Below are positions 27,506-37,090 of a DNA stretch of 64,000 nt, piece after piece; the first letter of the stretch is position 1; every line of letters begins with the position of its first letter. Below the pieces are notes generated by a model that saw only the letters and a program-made list of their open reading frames with translations, was not told the origin of the DNA and searched no databases. A program made the position numbers and the translations under genes. Source of the stretch: an uncultured Bacteroidales bacterium (lineage in GTDB: Bacteria; Bacteroidota; Bacteroidia; Bacteroidales; Muribaculaceae); assembly GCA_900542185.1 (NCBI GenBank), contig UQMZ01000008.1:31405-95404 (forward strand). Reading direction: 5' to 3'.

Positions 27506-29884
27506 CTATTCGGTGCGGAGGTAGTCGACGGGGTTGCTGCGGGCTACCTTGAGGGCGTTGAGGCAGACCACGGCAATTATAACCACTAAGATTACCAGGA
27601 GGCAGAGGGCCATGCTCCAGGGCGAGAGGGACACCTGGTCGGTGAACTGCGACAGCCAGTCGCGGCCAATCAGCACGGCTGCGATACCGCCTGCCAACAG
27701 CGACGGCACGGCAACCTTCAGGATATCGACACAGAAAATGCGCAGTATCTTGCCCACGGTCGTTCCGTTCACCTTGCGAATGGCAATCTCCTTGGCGCGG
27801 CGCTGCACCTCGTCGGCCGTGTAGCCTATCAGACCGATAATGGTAATCAGCAGGATGGCGATGCCCGCCGCCATCACCGAGAAGCCGAACCGCTTCACCG
27901 GCGCAATCATGGCCAGTACCTGAGCCTTGAAAGGCATAATATACAGGTCACCCGCATGATTGCGGTCTATAATGTTCTGGGCCTCCTGCAAAGTCTCAGG
28001 AGTGAGATTGCTGAACCGGACATATAAATTCCTGCATACATCCGAAGAAGGAAACAGAACTCCGGCGCGATTGTCGGCATACTCGCTGTTGAAACCGCCG
28101 CGACGCATTTTCCTGATCACGCCACTTATGATGAATTCACTTGTTCCATCCAGTCCCTTGTGTTCAGTGATGTTGAAACGCTCGCCCACTATATTGTCAT
28201 CCTTATGGCCGAAGTATTTCTTCATGACATCCACGAAACCTTCTTCCACCACAACCTGATGGACGGTGCTGTCGGCATTTTCGCGGAACGTACCTCCCTG
28301 CACAAACTCCATTCCCATCACATCAAAGATGTCCGGATTGGCATAGTACATATCGGTGACGTTCACCTGGTTGTCCTTATCAGGGTCATCTTCCATCCAA
28401 ACATTGTTTCCGGACCTTGACAACCCTGTAAAATTCTGATCGGCCGAAGACACGGCCTCCACACAGGCCAGACGGGACAGTTCGTCTTTCAACGCCCGTT
28501 TTTCGTTTTGAGATAATGAACCCGTTTCCAGCACCGCCACATTCTCGTATTCATAACCCATGTCGCCATGGCTCATCATCCAGTACTGACGGTAAACCAA
28601 CAGAAGCAGGCAGAACATCAGTCCGGTGGCGAAGAACAGAACGGTCAGCAATGCAAGTTTCCATACCTTGCGGCGGCGCGTGTTCTGATGGAACACATGC
28701 GACACCGGAGTCCGGCAATAAATCCACGCCGGAATCACACCGGTTATGAGCAGCAACGCCACGCATACGCACACCTCGACAAGCCACACGTCGGGACTTG
28801 ACAGCAACACAGAGGCCGGATAACCCAACAGCATCTCGCACTGATCCGACAGACTCAGCACTATCAGCACTGCAAGCGCGATAGACACCACAAGGAAGAA
28901 CACGCTCTCTCCCATGATGCGCAGGAAGATCTTGCGGTTGCTTGTGCCGTAACATTTGCGCACAGCCATCTCCTTGCCACGCTTGCCGAGCTGCCCTATC
29001 ACTATCAGCAGATAGTTGAGCGACGCGCTAACCAAAATAATGAACGCCAGCAGACTCAAGATCCATATCATGGTCTTGACGCTGTCCTGCGAGGCATACA
29101 CTTCGTACAAGGGCTCCAGGCTTATGTTATACTTGAAGGTTTCCAGATCGGAATTGTCCACATTTTCCTTCAGCATCCGCCGGATATGCGGCGCGACCTC
29201 CTCAGCCGATGCTCCTTTGGCCAGACGGACATAACTCTTATATCGGTCGTTGCCCACCCAGTTATCCCGTCCATCAGCGGAGAATTTTCCAATAGACGAC
29301 AGGGAGAGATAGATTACGTTCCTGAATGTAGAGTTTATAGGAAAATCCTCGTAAACTCCGTCAATCATAATCTGATAACTTTTGTTCAAATCCGGACTTA
29401 CCAAAGTCATGCCTATTACATCTCCTCCGATTTTCTCCGCCAGGGAACGCGGTATCATGCAACGGTCCTCCACCGCCAATGCCTCGTGTGGATCTCCACA
29501 TATCACAGGCCACCGTAACACGTCGAACAGACAGCTATCGGCCATTGTAATGCCTTCGGCTTCAAAATCTCGACCATCGGGAGTCCGGACCTTCAATGAA
29601 CCGTCCCACATCTCCGTGATTCGCGTGGCTATCTCAACCTGCGGCACATAGCGTTTCAATCCGGGGGCTATCGCGCCCGCGGTCTGATTGTATTCGCGGA
29701 ACTCTCCACTGGATACAATGCTTTCCTTCACTATATAAACATTCCCGTATTCCGGGATGGCGTGGTCGAACGACTGCTCGACAAACGCCTTGGCCACCAA
29801 CAGCAGTCCGATGGCCAGACCTATGGTGAGACAGAATATCTTGGTCAGGTTCCGTCTCAGGTCGGATGTAAAGAATTTCAGCAT
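27506..29884 (-). CDS. MacB/FtsX-type ABC transporter permease
   Basis: 792 residues with eight membrane helices arranged as two FtsX-type halves: an N-terminal helix, a large periplasmic domain (about 45-275), three helices, a fifth at about 400, a second periplasmic domain (about 430-650) and three more. The repeated motif near cytoplasmic loops (KEMAVRKCYGTSNRKIF; KEIAIRKVNGTTVGKIL) is characteristic. This duplicated form without fused ATPase is common in Bacteroidetes. It works with the ATPase gene 4 bases upstream and the adaptor and TolC genes to export a substrate that cannot be named, or to transmit force across the periplasm. Confidence 0.9.
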   Translation of the reverse strand: MLKFFTSDLRRNLTKIFCLTIGLAIGLLLVAKAFVEQSFDHAIPEYGNVYIVKESIVSSGEFREYNQTAGAIAPGLKRYVPQVEIATRITEMWDGSLKVRTPDGRDFEAEGITMADSCLFDVLRWPVICGDPHEALAVEDRCMIPRSLAEKIGGDVIGMTLVSPDLNKSYQIMIDGVYEDFPINSTFRNVIYLSLSSIGKFSADGRDNWVGNDRYKSYVRLAKGASAEEVAPHIRRMLKENVDNSDLETFKYNISLEPLYEVYASQDSVKTMIWILSLLAFIILVSASLNYLLIVIGQLGKRGKEMAVRKCYGTSNRKIFLRIMGESVFFLVVSIALAVLIVLSLSDQCEMLLGYPASVLLSSPDVWLVEVCVCVALLLITGVIPAWIYCRTPVSHVFHQNTRRRKVWKLALLTVLFFATGLMFCLLLLVYRQYWMMSHGDMGYEYENVAVLETGSLSQNEKRALKDELSRLACVEAVSSADQNFTGLSRSGNNVWMEDDPDKDNQVNVTDMYYANPDIFDVMGMEFVQGGTFRENADSTVHQVVVEEGFVDVMKKYFGHKDDNIVGERFNITEHKGLDGTSEFIISGVIRKMRRGGFNSEYADNRAGVLFPSSDVCRNLYVRFSNLTPETLQEAQNIIDRNHAGDLYIMPFKAQVLAMIAPVKRFGFSVMAAGIAILLITIIGLIGYTADEVQRRAKEIAIRKVNGTTVGKILRIFCVDILKVAVPSLLAGGIAAVLIGRDWLSQFTDQVSLSPWSMALCLLVILVVIIAVVCLNALKVARSNPVDYLRTE

Positions 29885-29888
29885 GGCG

Positions 29889-30572
29889 TCAGAGTTTATC
29901 GTTAAGGTTCTCCACCACCTGCCCGTCGAACAGGTTTATGATATAGTCGGCCTGAGCGGCGTCGCGCTGCGAGTGGGTCACCATCACGATGGTGGCACCG
30001 TCGCGGTGCAGGTCCCTGAGCAGGTCCATCACCTCGGCTCCGTTCCTGGAATCGAGGTTACCGGTCGGCTCGTCGGCCAGTATCAGTCCCGGTTTGCCGA
30101 CGATGGCGCGGGCTATGGCCACGCGCTGCTGCTGACCGCCCGACAGCTGCGAGGGGTAATGCCCGGCACGGTGGCTGATGCCCATGCGGCGCAACGCCTC
30201 GTCAACGCGACGCCTCTTTTCCGCCTTGTCCAGCTTCAGGTTGTTCAGCGGCAGCATGATATTGTCGCGCACCGTCATCTCCTCGATCAGATTGAACGAC
30301 TGGAACACGAAGCCGATGCGCCCCTTGCGCCATTCCGTACGCTCCGATTCACGGAGATTGCCTACTTCCTTTCCGTCAAGTAGGTAGCTTCCTGCCGTGG
30401 GATTGTCAAGCAGTCCGAGTATGTTGAGCAGAGTGGATTTTCCGCAACCCGACGGACCCATTATCGCCACAAACTCGCCGGCGCCGATGGTGAACGACAC
30501 CTTGTTCAGAGCCACCGTCTCGACAGTGTCCGTACGGAACACCTTCTCCAGATCTTTGATTTCAATTTTCAT
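29889..30572 (-). CDS. ABC transporter ATP-binding protein (MacB/LolD type)
   Basis: 227 residues. Walker A GPSGCGKST (39-47), Q-loop FVFQSFN, signature LSGGQQQRVAIARAI and Walker B LILADEPTGNLDS, all intact. Spacing of 4 bases to the permease gene and 47 to the adaptor gene indicates one operon. Typical MacB-class ATPase supplying energy for tripartite export. Confidence 0.93.
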   Translation of the reverse strand: MKIEIKDLEKVFRTDTVETVALNKVSFTIGAGEFVAIMGPSGCGKSTLLNILGLLDNPTAGSYLLDGKEVGNLRESERTEWRKGRIGFVFQSFNLIEEMTVRDNIMLPLNNLKLDKAEKRRRVDEALRRMGISHRAGHYPSQLSGGQQQRVAIARAIVGKPGLILADEPTGNLDSRNGAEVMDLLRDLHRDGATIVMVTHSQRDAAQADYIINLFDGQVVENLNDKL

Positions 30573-30619
30573 AGTTATAGTTTTAGCGTTAATTTTCAGT
30601 CATTATTGTAGTATTATCA

Positions 30620-31870
30620 TCATTGTAGTATTACCTTCCCGGCGTTGCCGAAATTCTTGTAGCTGCTGGTGATGATGCGCTCGCCCGGCTTTAGGCCTTC
30701 CAGCACCTCGTAATACTGCGTGTTCTGGCGTCCTATCCTGATGTCGCGCAATGTAGCGGACTTGCCGTCCTCGCTCAACACGTATGCCTGGTGGCCGCCG
30801 GTGCTCTGGAAGAATGCACCACGAGGCACAAGCACCGCCTCCGTAGGCTCGCCCAACTGCAGGTTGATGTAATAGGTCTGTCCCACGCGGATATTCTCAG
30901 GCAGCGCGCCCTCTATCCTCAGATCTGCCTTGAACATGCCGTTTGCCACTTCAGGATAAACCTTGAACAGCGTCACGTCGTACTGTTTGCCCTGACGTTC
31001 CACCTTGCCGCGCAGCCCGGTCTCCACGCGGTCGATGTAATGCTCGTCGATCTGCACGGTGATCTTGTAGTTGTCCAGGATGTTGATCTGACCTATCTGC
31101 TGGCCGGCGCCCACGTTCTGGCCCAGTTCAACCGAGAGAGTGCCGAGCTGACCGGCATGCGAGGCGCGGATGTTGAGGTTGTCCGCGCGCTGACGCACTA
31201 AGTTGAAGTTCTCCTGCATGTTGTGCAGGCTCTCGCGCATCATCGACACCTGCACCTGTCGGTACAGCGAGTCCTGACGCTGACGTTCCTGCAGCAGAAC
31301 GAGGTTCTGCCGTGCCAGTTCGCAATCTTCCCTGGCCTGAAGGTATTCCTCACGCGAAATCAGTTTCTCCTTATAAAGTGTGTCCTTCTGCTTCATTGTG
31401 CGCTGTTTGCGTACATAGTCCGTGCGCGCCGACAACAGATCCTGTTTCACTTGCGTACGTTCTTTTTCCATCGCTATCTCGGTGTCGCGAAGCATATTCT
31501 GCTTCTCGGCCAACTGCGATTCCGAGTCGAGTATCTGCTGTCGCAGATTGGGATTCTGCAACGTCACGATGATGTCGCCCGGCTGGACGTCGGCGCCCTC
31601 CTCCACCCACTTATGTTCCACTATACCCGATTCGAGTGCGGAAACCTGCACAATCACGCCGGTCTCCACATGGCCGTTGACGCGGATAAAGTCGTTGAAC
31701 ATTCCTTGTGTCACTTCGGCTGTCGTTATCGAGTCGGCCTCCACCTTGTAGGTTGACTCGCCCACCCGGCTGGCTGCGAATATCGCGGCCGCCACTATCA
31801 GCACCGCAACGGCGCCGATTATGCCATACTTCTTAATCCTTCCGTATTTGGGTTTTATTTCCTTGTCCAT
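30620..31870 (-). CDS. HlyD/MacA-type periplasmic adaptor
   Basis: 416 residues. One N-terminal membrane helix (IIGAVAVLIVAAAIFAA), a lipoyl half with SGIVEHKWVEEGADVQPGDIIVTL, a long coiled-coil hairpin (about 110-225), the second lipoyl half (AGQLGTLSVELGQNVGAGQ) and beta-barrel domains. It links the inner-membrane ABC permease with TolC. Coupled by 14 bases to the tolC-like gene upstream. Confidence 0.9.
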   Translation of the reverse strand: MDKEIKPKYGRIKKYGIIGAVAVLIVAAAIFAASRVGESTYKVEADSITTAEVTQGMFNDFIRVNGHVETGVIVQVSALESGIVEHKWVEEGADVQPGDIIVTLQNPNLRQQILDSESQLAEKQNMLRDTEIAMEKERTQVKQDLLSARTDYVRKQRTMKQKDTLYKEKLISREEYLQAREDCELARQNLVLLQERQRQDSLYRQVQVSMMRESLHNMQENFNLVRQRADNLNIRASHAGQLGTLSVELGQNVGAGQQIGQINILDNYKITVQIDEHYIDRVETGLRGKVERQGKQYDVTLFKVYPEVANGMFKADLRIEGALPENIRVGQTYYINLQLGEPTEAVLVPRGAFFQSTGGHQAYVLSEDGKSATLRDIRIGRQNTQYYEVLEGLKPGERIITSSYKNFGNAGKVILQ

Positions 31871-31884
31871 TTCTGAATCAGTTG

Positions 31885-33171
31885 TTACTTAATCAGTTTT
31901 TCGCCGTTGTAGTATCCCAACAGGATCCGGTTTATTATTTTCTGAATACGTTTCCCTTCGCGGTTGGCGCGCGCCGTGGCCAGCTTCGCGCCCGAGGTGT
32001 ACAGGTCAATCGCCGAAGCGCCACCCAGTTCGAACTTACGCTGCACGGCCTTGTATGCCGTTTCTTCAGCCGACACTCTGGCCGTGGCGGCCTCCAGCTC
32101 ATCGGTCGCGGAGTCATAGTCAAGCCGTGCCTCCGATTTCTGCCGGTCTGTCTCCAGTCGCGCTTCCTCCAACAGCGCTTCCTGACGCTTTACCTCCAAT
32201 TTGGCTTTCTTCAGGCCGTTCACCCGCGACAATCCGTTGAAAATCGGAAAGTAAACCGAAAAGCCGATATATTGCCCCATATTGTCACGCCACTGCTGTG
32301 AGAAGCGACGGTTGACATAGTCGGCTCCGAATATCTTGTAATATGAAGTCGACACGCCTCCATTCAGGGATATTACAGGCGAGAAAGCACCCTTTGCGGC
32401 CCTGAGGTTGTACTTGCTTTGCTGCAGGCCGAGTCGGGCCTCGGCTATCCGGGGATGCACGAACTCCGCATCAGGTTCTCCGACATATTCTTCCTCCGTC
32501 AGTTCCAGTTCGCCGCCATCCGGTTCCATACCCATGTCGGCGCGCAGTTTCAGGTATGCCTTGCTCAGCAGGTTACGTTGATTGGTCAGTTCATAACGGT
32601 CTGAGGCGACGATGGCTTCCACTTCGGCTACGTCGGCACCGCTCTTGGTGCCGAGTTCCATGCCGAGCTCAGCGGCCTTCAGGTTCCGCAGGTCGCGCTC
32701 AAGCTGTTCCTCCATCTGCGACACCATCGCCTTGCAGTACGAGACATTGTAGAACGACCGGATCACTTCAAGCGAAATGTTGTCGGCTTCAAGCCTTGCG
32801 GCTTCTTCCTGACGGAGCTTGCCGGTCTTTGCAGCCTTAAGGTTGTTTATGCTCACCAGGCCGTCGAACAACGGCAGTGACATCTGCAGTCCGAAGCCGG
32901 TGTACAGGGTCTTGCGGTTGTCGTAAGTGTTTGTTTCGGGGTCGATGTTACGGCCGAAACTGAGGTTGCCGTTTGATGACAGACCTACCGACGGCATCAG
33001 GTCGGAAGCGGCAATGCGGCTGTCGATGGCGGCCTGGCGCACCGCGAGGCCGTTTATCACATTGCGCGGAGCATGGTCGCGGGCATAGACCAGACAATCG
33101 TTCAACGTCATCTGCGCCATGCCCGGCAGACCGCCCAATGTAAACAGTATGGAAAAAATCAGTTTCTTCAT
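31885..33171 (-). CDS. TolC-family outer-membrane efflux protein
   Basis: 428 residues with signal peptide ending GMAQ. Long alternating helices with the two duplicated TolC repeats (e.g. DNISLEVIRSFYNVSY and AEETAYKAVQRKFELGGASAIDLYTSG) are typical. First gene of the exporter operon; divergent from the two-component system at 33349, so that pair is a likely regulator. Confidence 0.9.
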   Translation of the reverse strand: MKKLIFSILFTLGGLPGMAQMTLNDCLVYARDHAPRNVINGLAVRQAAIDSRIAASDLMPSVGLSSNGNLSFGRNIDPETNTYDNRKTLYTGFGLQMSLPLFDGLVSINNLKAAKTGKLRQEEAARLEADNISLEVIRSFYNVSYCKAMVSQMEEQLERDLRNLKAAELGMELGTKSGADVAEVEAIVASDRYELTNQRNLLSKAYLKLRADMGMEPDGGELELTEEEYVGEPDAEFVHPRIAEARLGLQQSKYNLRAAKGAFSPVISLNGGVSTSYYKIFGADYVNRRFSQQWRDNMGQYIGFSVYFPIFNGLSRVNGLKKAKLEVKRQEALLEEARLETDRQKSEARLDYDSATDELEAATARVSAEETAYKAVQRKFELGGASAIDLYTSGAKLATARANREGKRIQKIINRILLGYYNGEKLIK

Positions 33172-33191
33172 CGTCTTTGTTTATGACGATG

Positions 33192-33199
33192 CAAATTTA
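33192..33199 (-). promoter_or_regulatory. -7 box of the exporter operon
   Basis: TAAATTTG on the minus strand with start predicted near 33187, 16 bases before the tolC ATG. The -33 region is GC-rich and poor, which fits activation by the neighbouring response regulator. Confidence 0.55.
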
Positions 33200-33313
33200 T
33201 ATACCGTCGATTCATTTGGCCCGTTAAATTTGGAGAAACCGCATTTTGCACATTGAAATCGTCTAATATTTAGACAATCGTTCCGTTTGAATCCAATTTT
33301 TCCGGCAATTCAC

Positions 33314-33344
33314 TTTGCGCATACGCCCATACGCGTTAAATTTG
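33314..33344 (+). promoter_or_regulatory. Promoter of the two-component system, apparently leaderless
   Basis: TTTG (33314-33317), 19-base spacer, TAAATTTG (33337-33344). The expected start, five bases past the last G, falls on the A of the ATG at 33349. Confidence 0.65.
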
Positions 33345-33348
33345 CATC

Positions 33349-33924
33349 ATGAAAATACTGATAATCGACGACAACAAGGCGGTGCGGCTGTCGCTTAAGA
33401 TGGTGCTGGGCAACGAGTTCGACAGCATACTGACCATCGGCGACCCGACGTTGCTTCCGGCATTATTGGTCAACGGGGACTTCGACGCCGTGCTGCTGGA
33501 CATGAATTTCGACACCTCGCGTCTGGACGGCAACGACGGGCTGTTCTGGCTGGAACGCATCAAGTCCATGCCTCAGCCGCCGGCCGTGGTGCTGATCACC
33601 GCCTTCGGCGACATACAGCTTGCCGTCGAGGCCATGAAGCGTGGCGGCGACGACTTCGTAACCAAGCCGTGGGACAACGACGACCTGATAGCCAAAGTGA
33701 AGTCGGCCATCCGCAAGAACCGTCTGGCCCGCTCTGAACGGGCCGTTCTGTCACAGGCCAAGGACACCAAAGCGCGTCAGGACAAGCTCGATGCCATGAC
33801 CCTCGACGAACTCAAGGCAGACCATATCAATTCGGTGGTGGCACGCTGCAACGGCAATCTCACTCAGGCCGCCAAACTGTTGGGCATCAACCGTCAGACT
33901 CTTTATAATCAGTTGAAGAAGTGA
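33349..33924 (+). CDS. Response regulator: receiver plus Fis-type HTH
   Basis: 191 residues. Receiver with acidic DD at 7-8, phosphoacceptor D51 (DAVLLDMNF), Thr/Ser at ITAF and K106 (VTKPW). A short linker leads directly to a Fis-type HTH (CNGNLTQAAKLLGINRQTLYNQLKK). NtrC-class regulators of Bacteroidetes have an AAA+ sigma-54 domain in between; here it is absent, as in the RegA/PrrA/ActR type. It should act as an ordinary sigma-A-dependent activator or repressor. Overlaps the kinase gene by 4 bases and faces the exporter operon. Confidence 0.88.
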   Translation: MKILIIDDNKAVRLSLKMVLGNEFDSILTIGDPTLLPALLVNGDFDAVLLDMNFDTSRLDGNDGLFWLERIKSMPQPPAVVLITAFGDIQLAVEAMKRGGDDFVTKPWDNDDLIAKVKSAIRKNRLARSERAVLSQAKDTKARQDKLDAMTLDELKADHINSVVARCNGNLTQAAKLLGINRQTLYNQLKK

Positions 33925-34901
33925 ACCGTTTCCGTCTGAATTTCATACTCTGCGTAGCGGGGATTGTGTTCTTTACCGCACTCTCCACGCTATGTTTCGC
34001 CTACGGCAGACATGCCTTAGGCATTCTTTCGCTTATACCCCTCGTTATCTCCATCATTCTGCTGTGGCGCCTGGTGCGGCGGGTAATCAGGTCAATGTCC
34101 GATTTCATGGATGCGCTTGACATGAACGACACCACCATCCGGTTCGCGGAGAGTCACGACCCGGACATCAACCGCATGTCGAATACCATGCGGCGCATCA
34201 TGGCCGTCTACAGTTCCAGCCGGCTGCAGCTGGAGACGCGCAAGCTGTATTACGACCGCATCCTGCGCATCATGACACACGAAATGCGCAACGCCATCAC
34301 CCCGATAGTTTCCCTTAGCTCGGACATGAAGCGCAATCCTGATCGTTACAAGGGCGAGAATCTGAACGAAGCCGTGTCATTGATTTCGGACGAAAGCCAG
34401 AGCATACGCCGTTTCCTGGATTCATACTATGAGCTGACGCACCTGCCTAAGCCTCAGATCGAAACCATCGACGTAATGGAGTTTTTCACGGGCATACGGA
34501 AGGCGTTTGCGATTTATCTGACTGACAACGGCCTTGACATAGACATTATAGATTATACCATACCGGTAGACATGCGGCTTCGGGCCGACCGCGACCTGTT
34601 GGGACGTCTTGTGACCAACGTGCTGCGAAACGCGGTGCAGGCAGTCGCCGGTGTTTCCGAGCCGCATATCCATGTCGACGTGTCTGTGAGCGAAGGGCGT
34701 CCGTATATCAGCATCGAGGACAACGGCTGCGGCATACCGGCGGAGATGATGCCGAATCTGTTCCAGCCATTCTTCACCACCAAACCGGGCGGCAGCGGCA
34801 TCGGCCTGTGCCTGAGCCGTCAGATAGCCCGCCTGCACGGCGGCGACTTCACCATCTCCTCCACCCCGGCCCACGGCACCAAAGCCATCATCACACTCTG
34901 A
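33921..34901 (+). CDS. Membrane sensor histidine kinase
   Basis: 326 residues starting with GTG in a GTGA overlap with the regulator. Two membrane helices (about 8-27 and 33-52) with almost no periplasmic loop, a HAMP-like linker, H-box RIMTHEMRNAITPI (H120), N-box NVLRNAVQAV, G1 EDNGCGIP and G2 GGSGIGLCLSRQIA. With so little periplasmic sequence it probably senses a membrane event, such as a substrate of the adjacent exporter. Intact. Confidence 0.9.
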   Translation: MNRFRLNFILCVAGIVFFTALSTLCFAYGRHALGILSLIPLVISIILLWRLVRRVIRSMSDFMDALDMNDTTIRFAESHDPDINRMSNTMRRIMAVYSSSRLQLETRKLYYDRILRIMTHEMRNAITPIVSLSSDMKRNPDRYKGENLNEAVSLISDESQSIRRFLDSYYELTHLPKPQIETIDVMEFFTGIRKAFAIYLTDNGLDIDIIDYTIPVDMRLRADRDLLGRLVTNVLRNAVQAVAGVSEPHIHVDVSVSEGRPYISIEDNGCGIPAEMMPNLFQPFFTTKPGGSGIGLCLSRQIARLHGGDFTISSTPAHGTKAIITL

Positions 34902-34958
34902 AGTAAAACTTTCGGGCTATTTTGGCGTTTATTATGTAAACACTTAATAGCATATTTT

Positions 34959-35462
34959 ATGGATTTGAAAGCACTTTACAACTTGTCGTACGGAGTATAC
35001 ATAGTCGGAGCGTTCAAAGACGGGCGCGCCGTCGGATGCACCATCAACACCTGTTTCCAGTTAACGTCCAAGGGACCGATCGTAGCGGTATCTCTCAATA
35101 AGAGCAACTACACACTGGAGGCGGTGAAGGAAAGCGGACGCTTCTCCGTTTCCATCCTGTCGCAGGATACGGATCCGATGCTGATAGGCCGGTTCGGTTT
35201 TTTCAGCTCGCGCGACACGGACAAATACGAAGGCATCGGCTATGACCTGATCGATTATGTGCCGTGTGTCAAGGGCACATTTGCCGGCCGTCTGATACTC
35301 GAGGCATACGACATGGTGGACTGCGACACGCATACGCTCGTGCTGTGTCATCTGGTCAATGCCGTGGAAGGCACCGGCATCCCGATGACCTACGCCTACT
35401 ACCACAACGTCATCAAAGGTCAGGAGCCCCCGACCGCCCCGCTCTACCGCAAGGAATCGTGA
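34959..35462 (+). CDS. Flavin reductase family protein
   Basis: 167 residues with the FMN-binding split barrel pattern: YGVYIVGAFKDGRAVGCTINTCFQLTSKGPIVAVSLNKSNYTL-type strands early (residues 10-50), FSVSILSQ and the DCDTHTLVLCHLVNA segment. Family members use NAD(P)H to reduce FMN or act as flavin-dependent proteins, often followed in Bacteroidetes by rubredoxin-like domains, absent here. Monocistronic with a strong terminator after it. Confidence 0.85.
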   Translation: MDLKALYNLSYGVYIVGAFKDGRAVGCTINTCFQLTSKGPIVAVSLNKSNYTLEAVKESGRFSVSILSQDTDPMLIGRFGFFSSRDTDKYEGIGYDLIDYVPCVKGTFAGRLILEAYDMVDCDTHTLVLCHLVNAVEGTGIPMTYAYYHNVIKGQEPPTAPLYRKES

Positions 35463-35565
35463 TAAATATCAATAGTTTTTTACGAGTCTTTGCACGGCTG
35501 CGGAGAGTCCATGTTACTATTGATTCTCGTTATCGTCCATCACAAAGACCTAAGTCAACATCATC

Positions 35566-35607
35566 AAAAAATTGACGGAGAAAGCCATGGCTTTTTCCGT
35601 CAATTTT
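35566..35607. terminator. Bidirectional terminator
   Basis: AAAATTGACGGA / TCCGTCAATTTT with an inner AAAGCC-ATGG-like pairing forms a long stem with A- and T-rich flanks, between the convergent flavin reductase and rpe genes. Confidence 0.85.
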
Positions 35608-35647
35608 ATTCCAATATATATATTCAAACGTCCGGGAGAGTCTCGTA

Positions 35648-36292
35648 CTATAATGCGCGGAGATCGCGGATGCAGGCCTTGGGGTCGGGAGCCTTGAATA
35701 CATAGGAGCCGCTGACCAGGATGTCGGCGCCGGCTTGCGCCAACAGCGGAGCCGTGTGGCCGTTGACGCCGCCGTCGGCCTCGATCATGGCCTTCGAGCC
35801 GGTTTCGTCTATCAAGGCGCGCAGACGGCGTATCTTGTCAAGACTGTGCATTATGAATTCCTGACCGCCGAAGCCGGGATTGACCGTCATGATCAGCACT
35901 AAGTCCACCTCATGAATCACGTCGCGCAACATCTCGACCGGCGTGGAGGGACACAGCGTGACACCGGCCTTCATGCCGGCCTGATGGATGTTGTGAATGC
36001 AACGGTCCAGATGCACGCAGGCCTCCTGGTGCACGTTCATGATCTCGGCGCCGAGGTCGCGCACCTGACTCACCCATTTCTGCGGCTCGACTATCATCAG
36101 ATGCACGTCAAGCGGCTTGGTAACCACTTCCGACACCGATTTCAACACCGGGAAGCCGAACGATATGTTGGGAACGAACACGCCGTCCATTACATCAAGG
36201 TGCAGATAATCTGCTTCCGATTCATTGATCATCTGAAGCTGAGGCTTCAGGTCGGCGAAATTGGCTGCGAGCAGCGACGGACTTACTTTCAT
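35648..36292 (-). CDS. rpe: Ribulose-phosphate 3-epimerase
   Basis: 214 residues, expected length. SLLAANFADLKPQL at the start, catalytic Asp in HLDVMDGVFVPN, metal His in DVHLMI, NPGFGGQEFI and the second catalytic Asp in EADGGVN. It interconverts ribulose-5-phosphate and xylulose-5-phosphate. Last gene of the leftward metabolic run, 89 bases after dedA. Confidence 0.95.
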   Translation of the reverse strand: MKVSPSLLAANFADLKPQLQMINESEADYLHLDVMDGVFVPNISFGFPVLKSVSEVVTKPLDVHLMIVEPQKWVSQVRDLGAEIMNVHQEACVHLDRCIHNIHQAGMKAGVTLCPSTPVEMLRDVIHEVDLVLIMTVNPGFGGQEFIMHSLDKIRRLRALIDETGSKAMIEADGGVNGHTAPLLAQAGADILVSGSYVFKAPDPKACIRDLRAL

Positions 36293-36381
36293 GTGTTTTA
36301 TGGTTTAAGAATGCACTATGCATTATTAAAAAAGCGCAATGCACAATTCGCGATGCGCAATTCTTATTTAGATTTAAGGAT

Positions 36382-37080
36382 TCACTCTTTGGGCGCGGTG
36401 TCCTTCTTGCGGTGCTTGCCGAACGCGTTCCATAGTATCACTAAGATACATATCAGCAGGATTCCGTAGCCGGCCCAGGTCAGATAGCGGTTGTACTCCT
36501 CCACTTTCTCGAACAGCATTTCCGGCGGTACGGCGGTCGAGAGCCAGTAGCCGAGTCCGGCCAATATGGCGTTCCATACTCCGGCGCCAAGGGCGGTGAA
36601 CAGCGCGAACTGTCCCACGTTCATGCGCGAGATGCCGGCGGGTATCGAAATCAGCTGGCGGATGGCAGGTATCAGACGGCCCACAAACGTGGACACCGCT
36701 CCGTGGTCGTCGAAATATTTCTCGGCCTTCTCCACCTTGGCGCGGTCCAACATGCAGGCGTGACCCAATTTGCTGTCGGCGAAGCGGTAGATGACCGGAC
36801 GACCCACCCACAGCGACAGATAATAGTTGATGAACGCTCCGCACAATGCCCCGAGCGTGGCCATCACTACCACCATATATATGTTCATGTCCGAACCGGC
36901 ACCGGAATTGGTGCAGGCCAGATAGGCCGCCGGGGGCACGACCACCTCCGACGGGAAGGGTATGAACGAACTTTCGATGGTCATGAACACGAACACGAAC
37001 AGATAGTTGGCATTCTCCACGAACCACTGGAAGAAACTGCTGGCATCGAATATGGCCAGGGGTATCATGTCAAGTATCAT
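36382..37080 (-). CDS. DedA-family membrane protein
   Basis: 232 residues with five or six hydrophobic segments. Family motifs ESSFIPFPSEVVVPPAAYLA (acidic re-entrant loop), FDDHGAVSTFVGRLIPAIRQLISIPAGISRM (essential Arg residues) and a final helix. DedA proteins recycle undecaprenyl phosphate or other lipids across the membrane and help maintain proton motive force. 10 bases after the flavodiiron gene. Confidence 0.9.
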   Translation of the reverse strand: MILDMIPLAIFDASSFFQWFVENANYLFVFVFMTIESSFIPFPSEVVVPPAAYLACTNSGAGSDMNIYMVVVMATLGALCGAFINYYLSLWVGRPVIYRFADSKLGHACMLDRAKVEKAEKYFDDHGAVSTFVGRLIPAIRQLISIPAGISRMNVGQFALFTALGAGVWNAILAGLGYWLSTAVPPEMLFEKVEEYNRYLTWAGYGILLICILVILWNAFGKHRKKDTAPKE

Positions 37081-37090
37081 AAATATTCAA

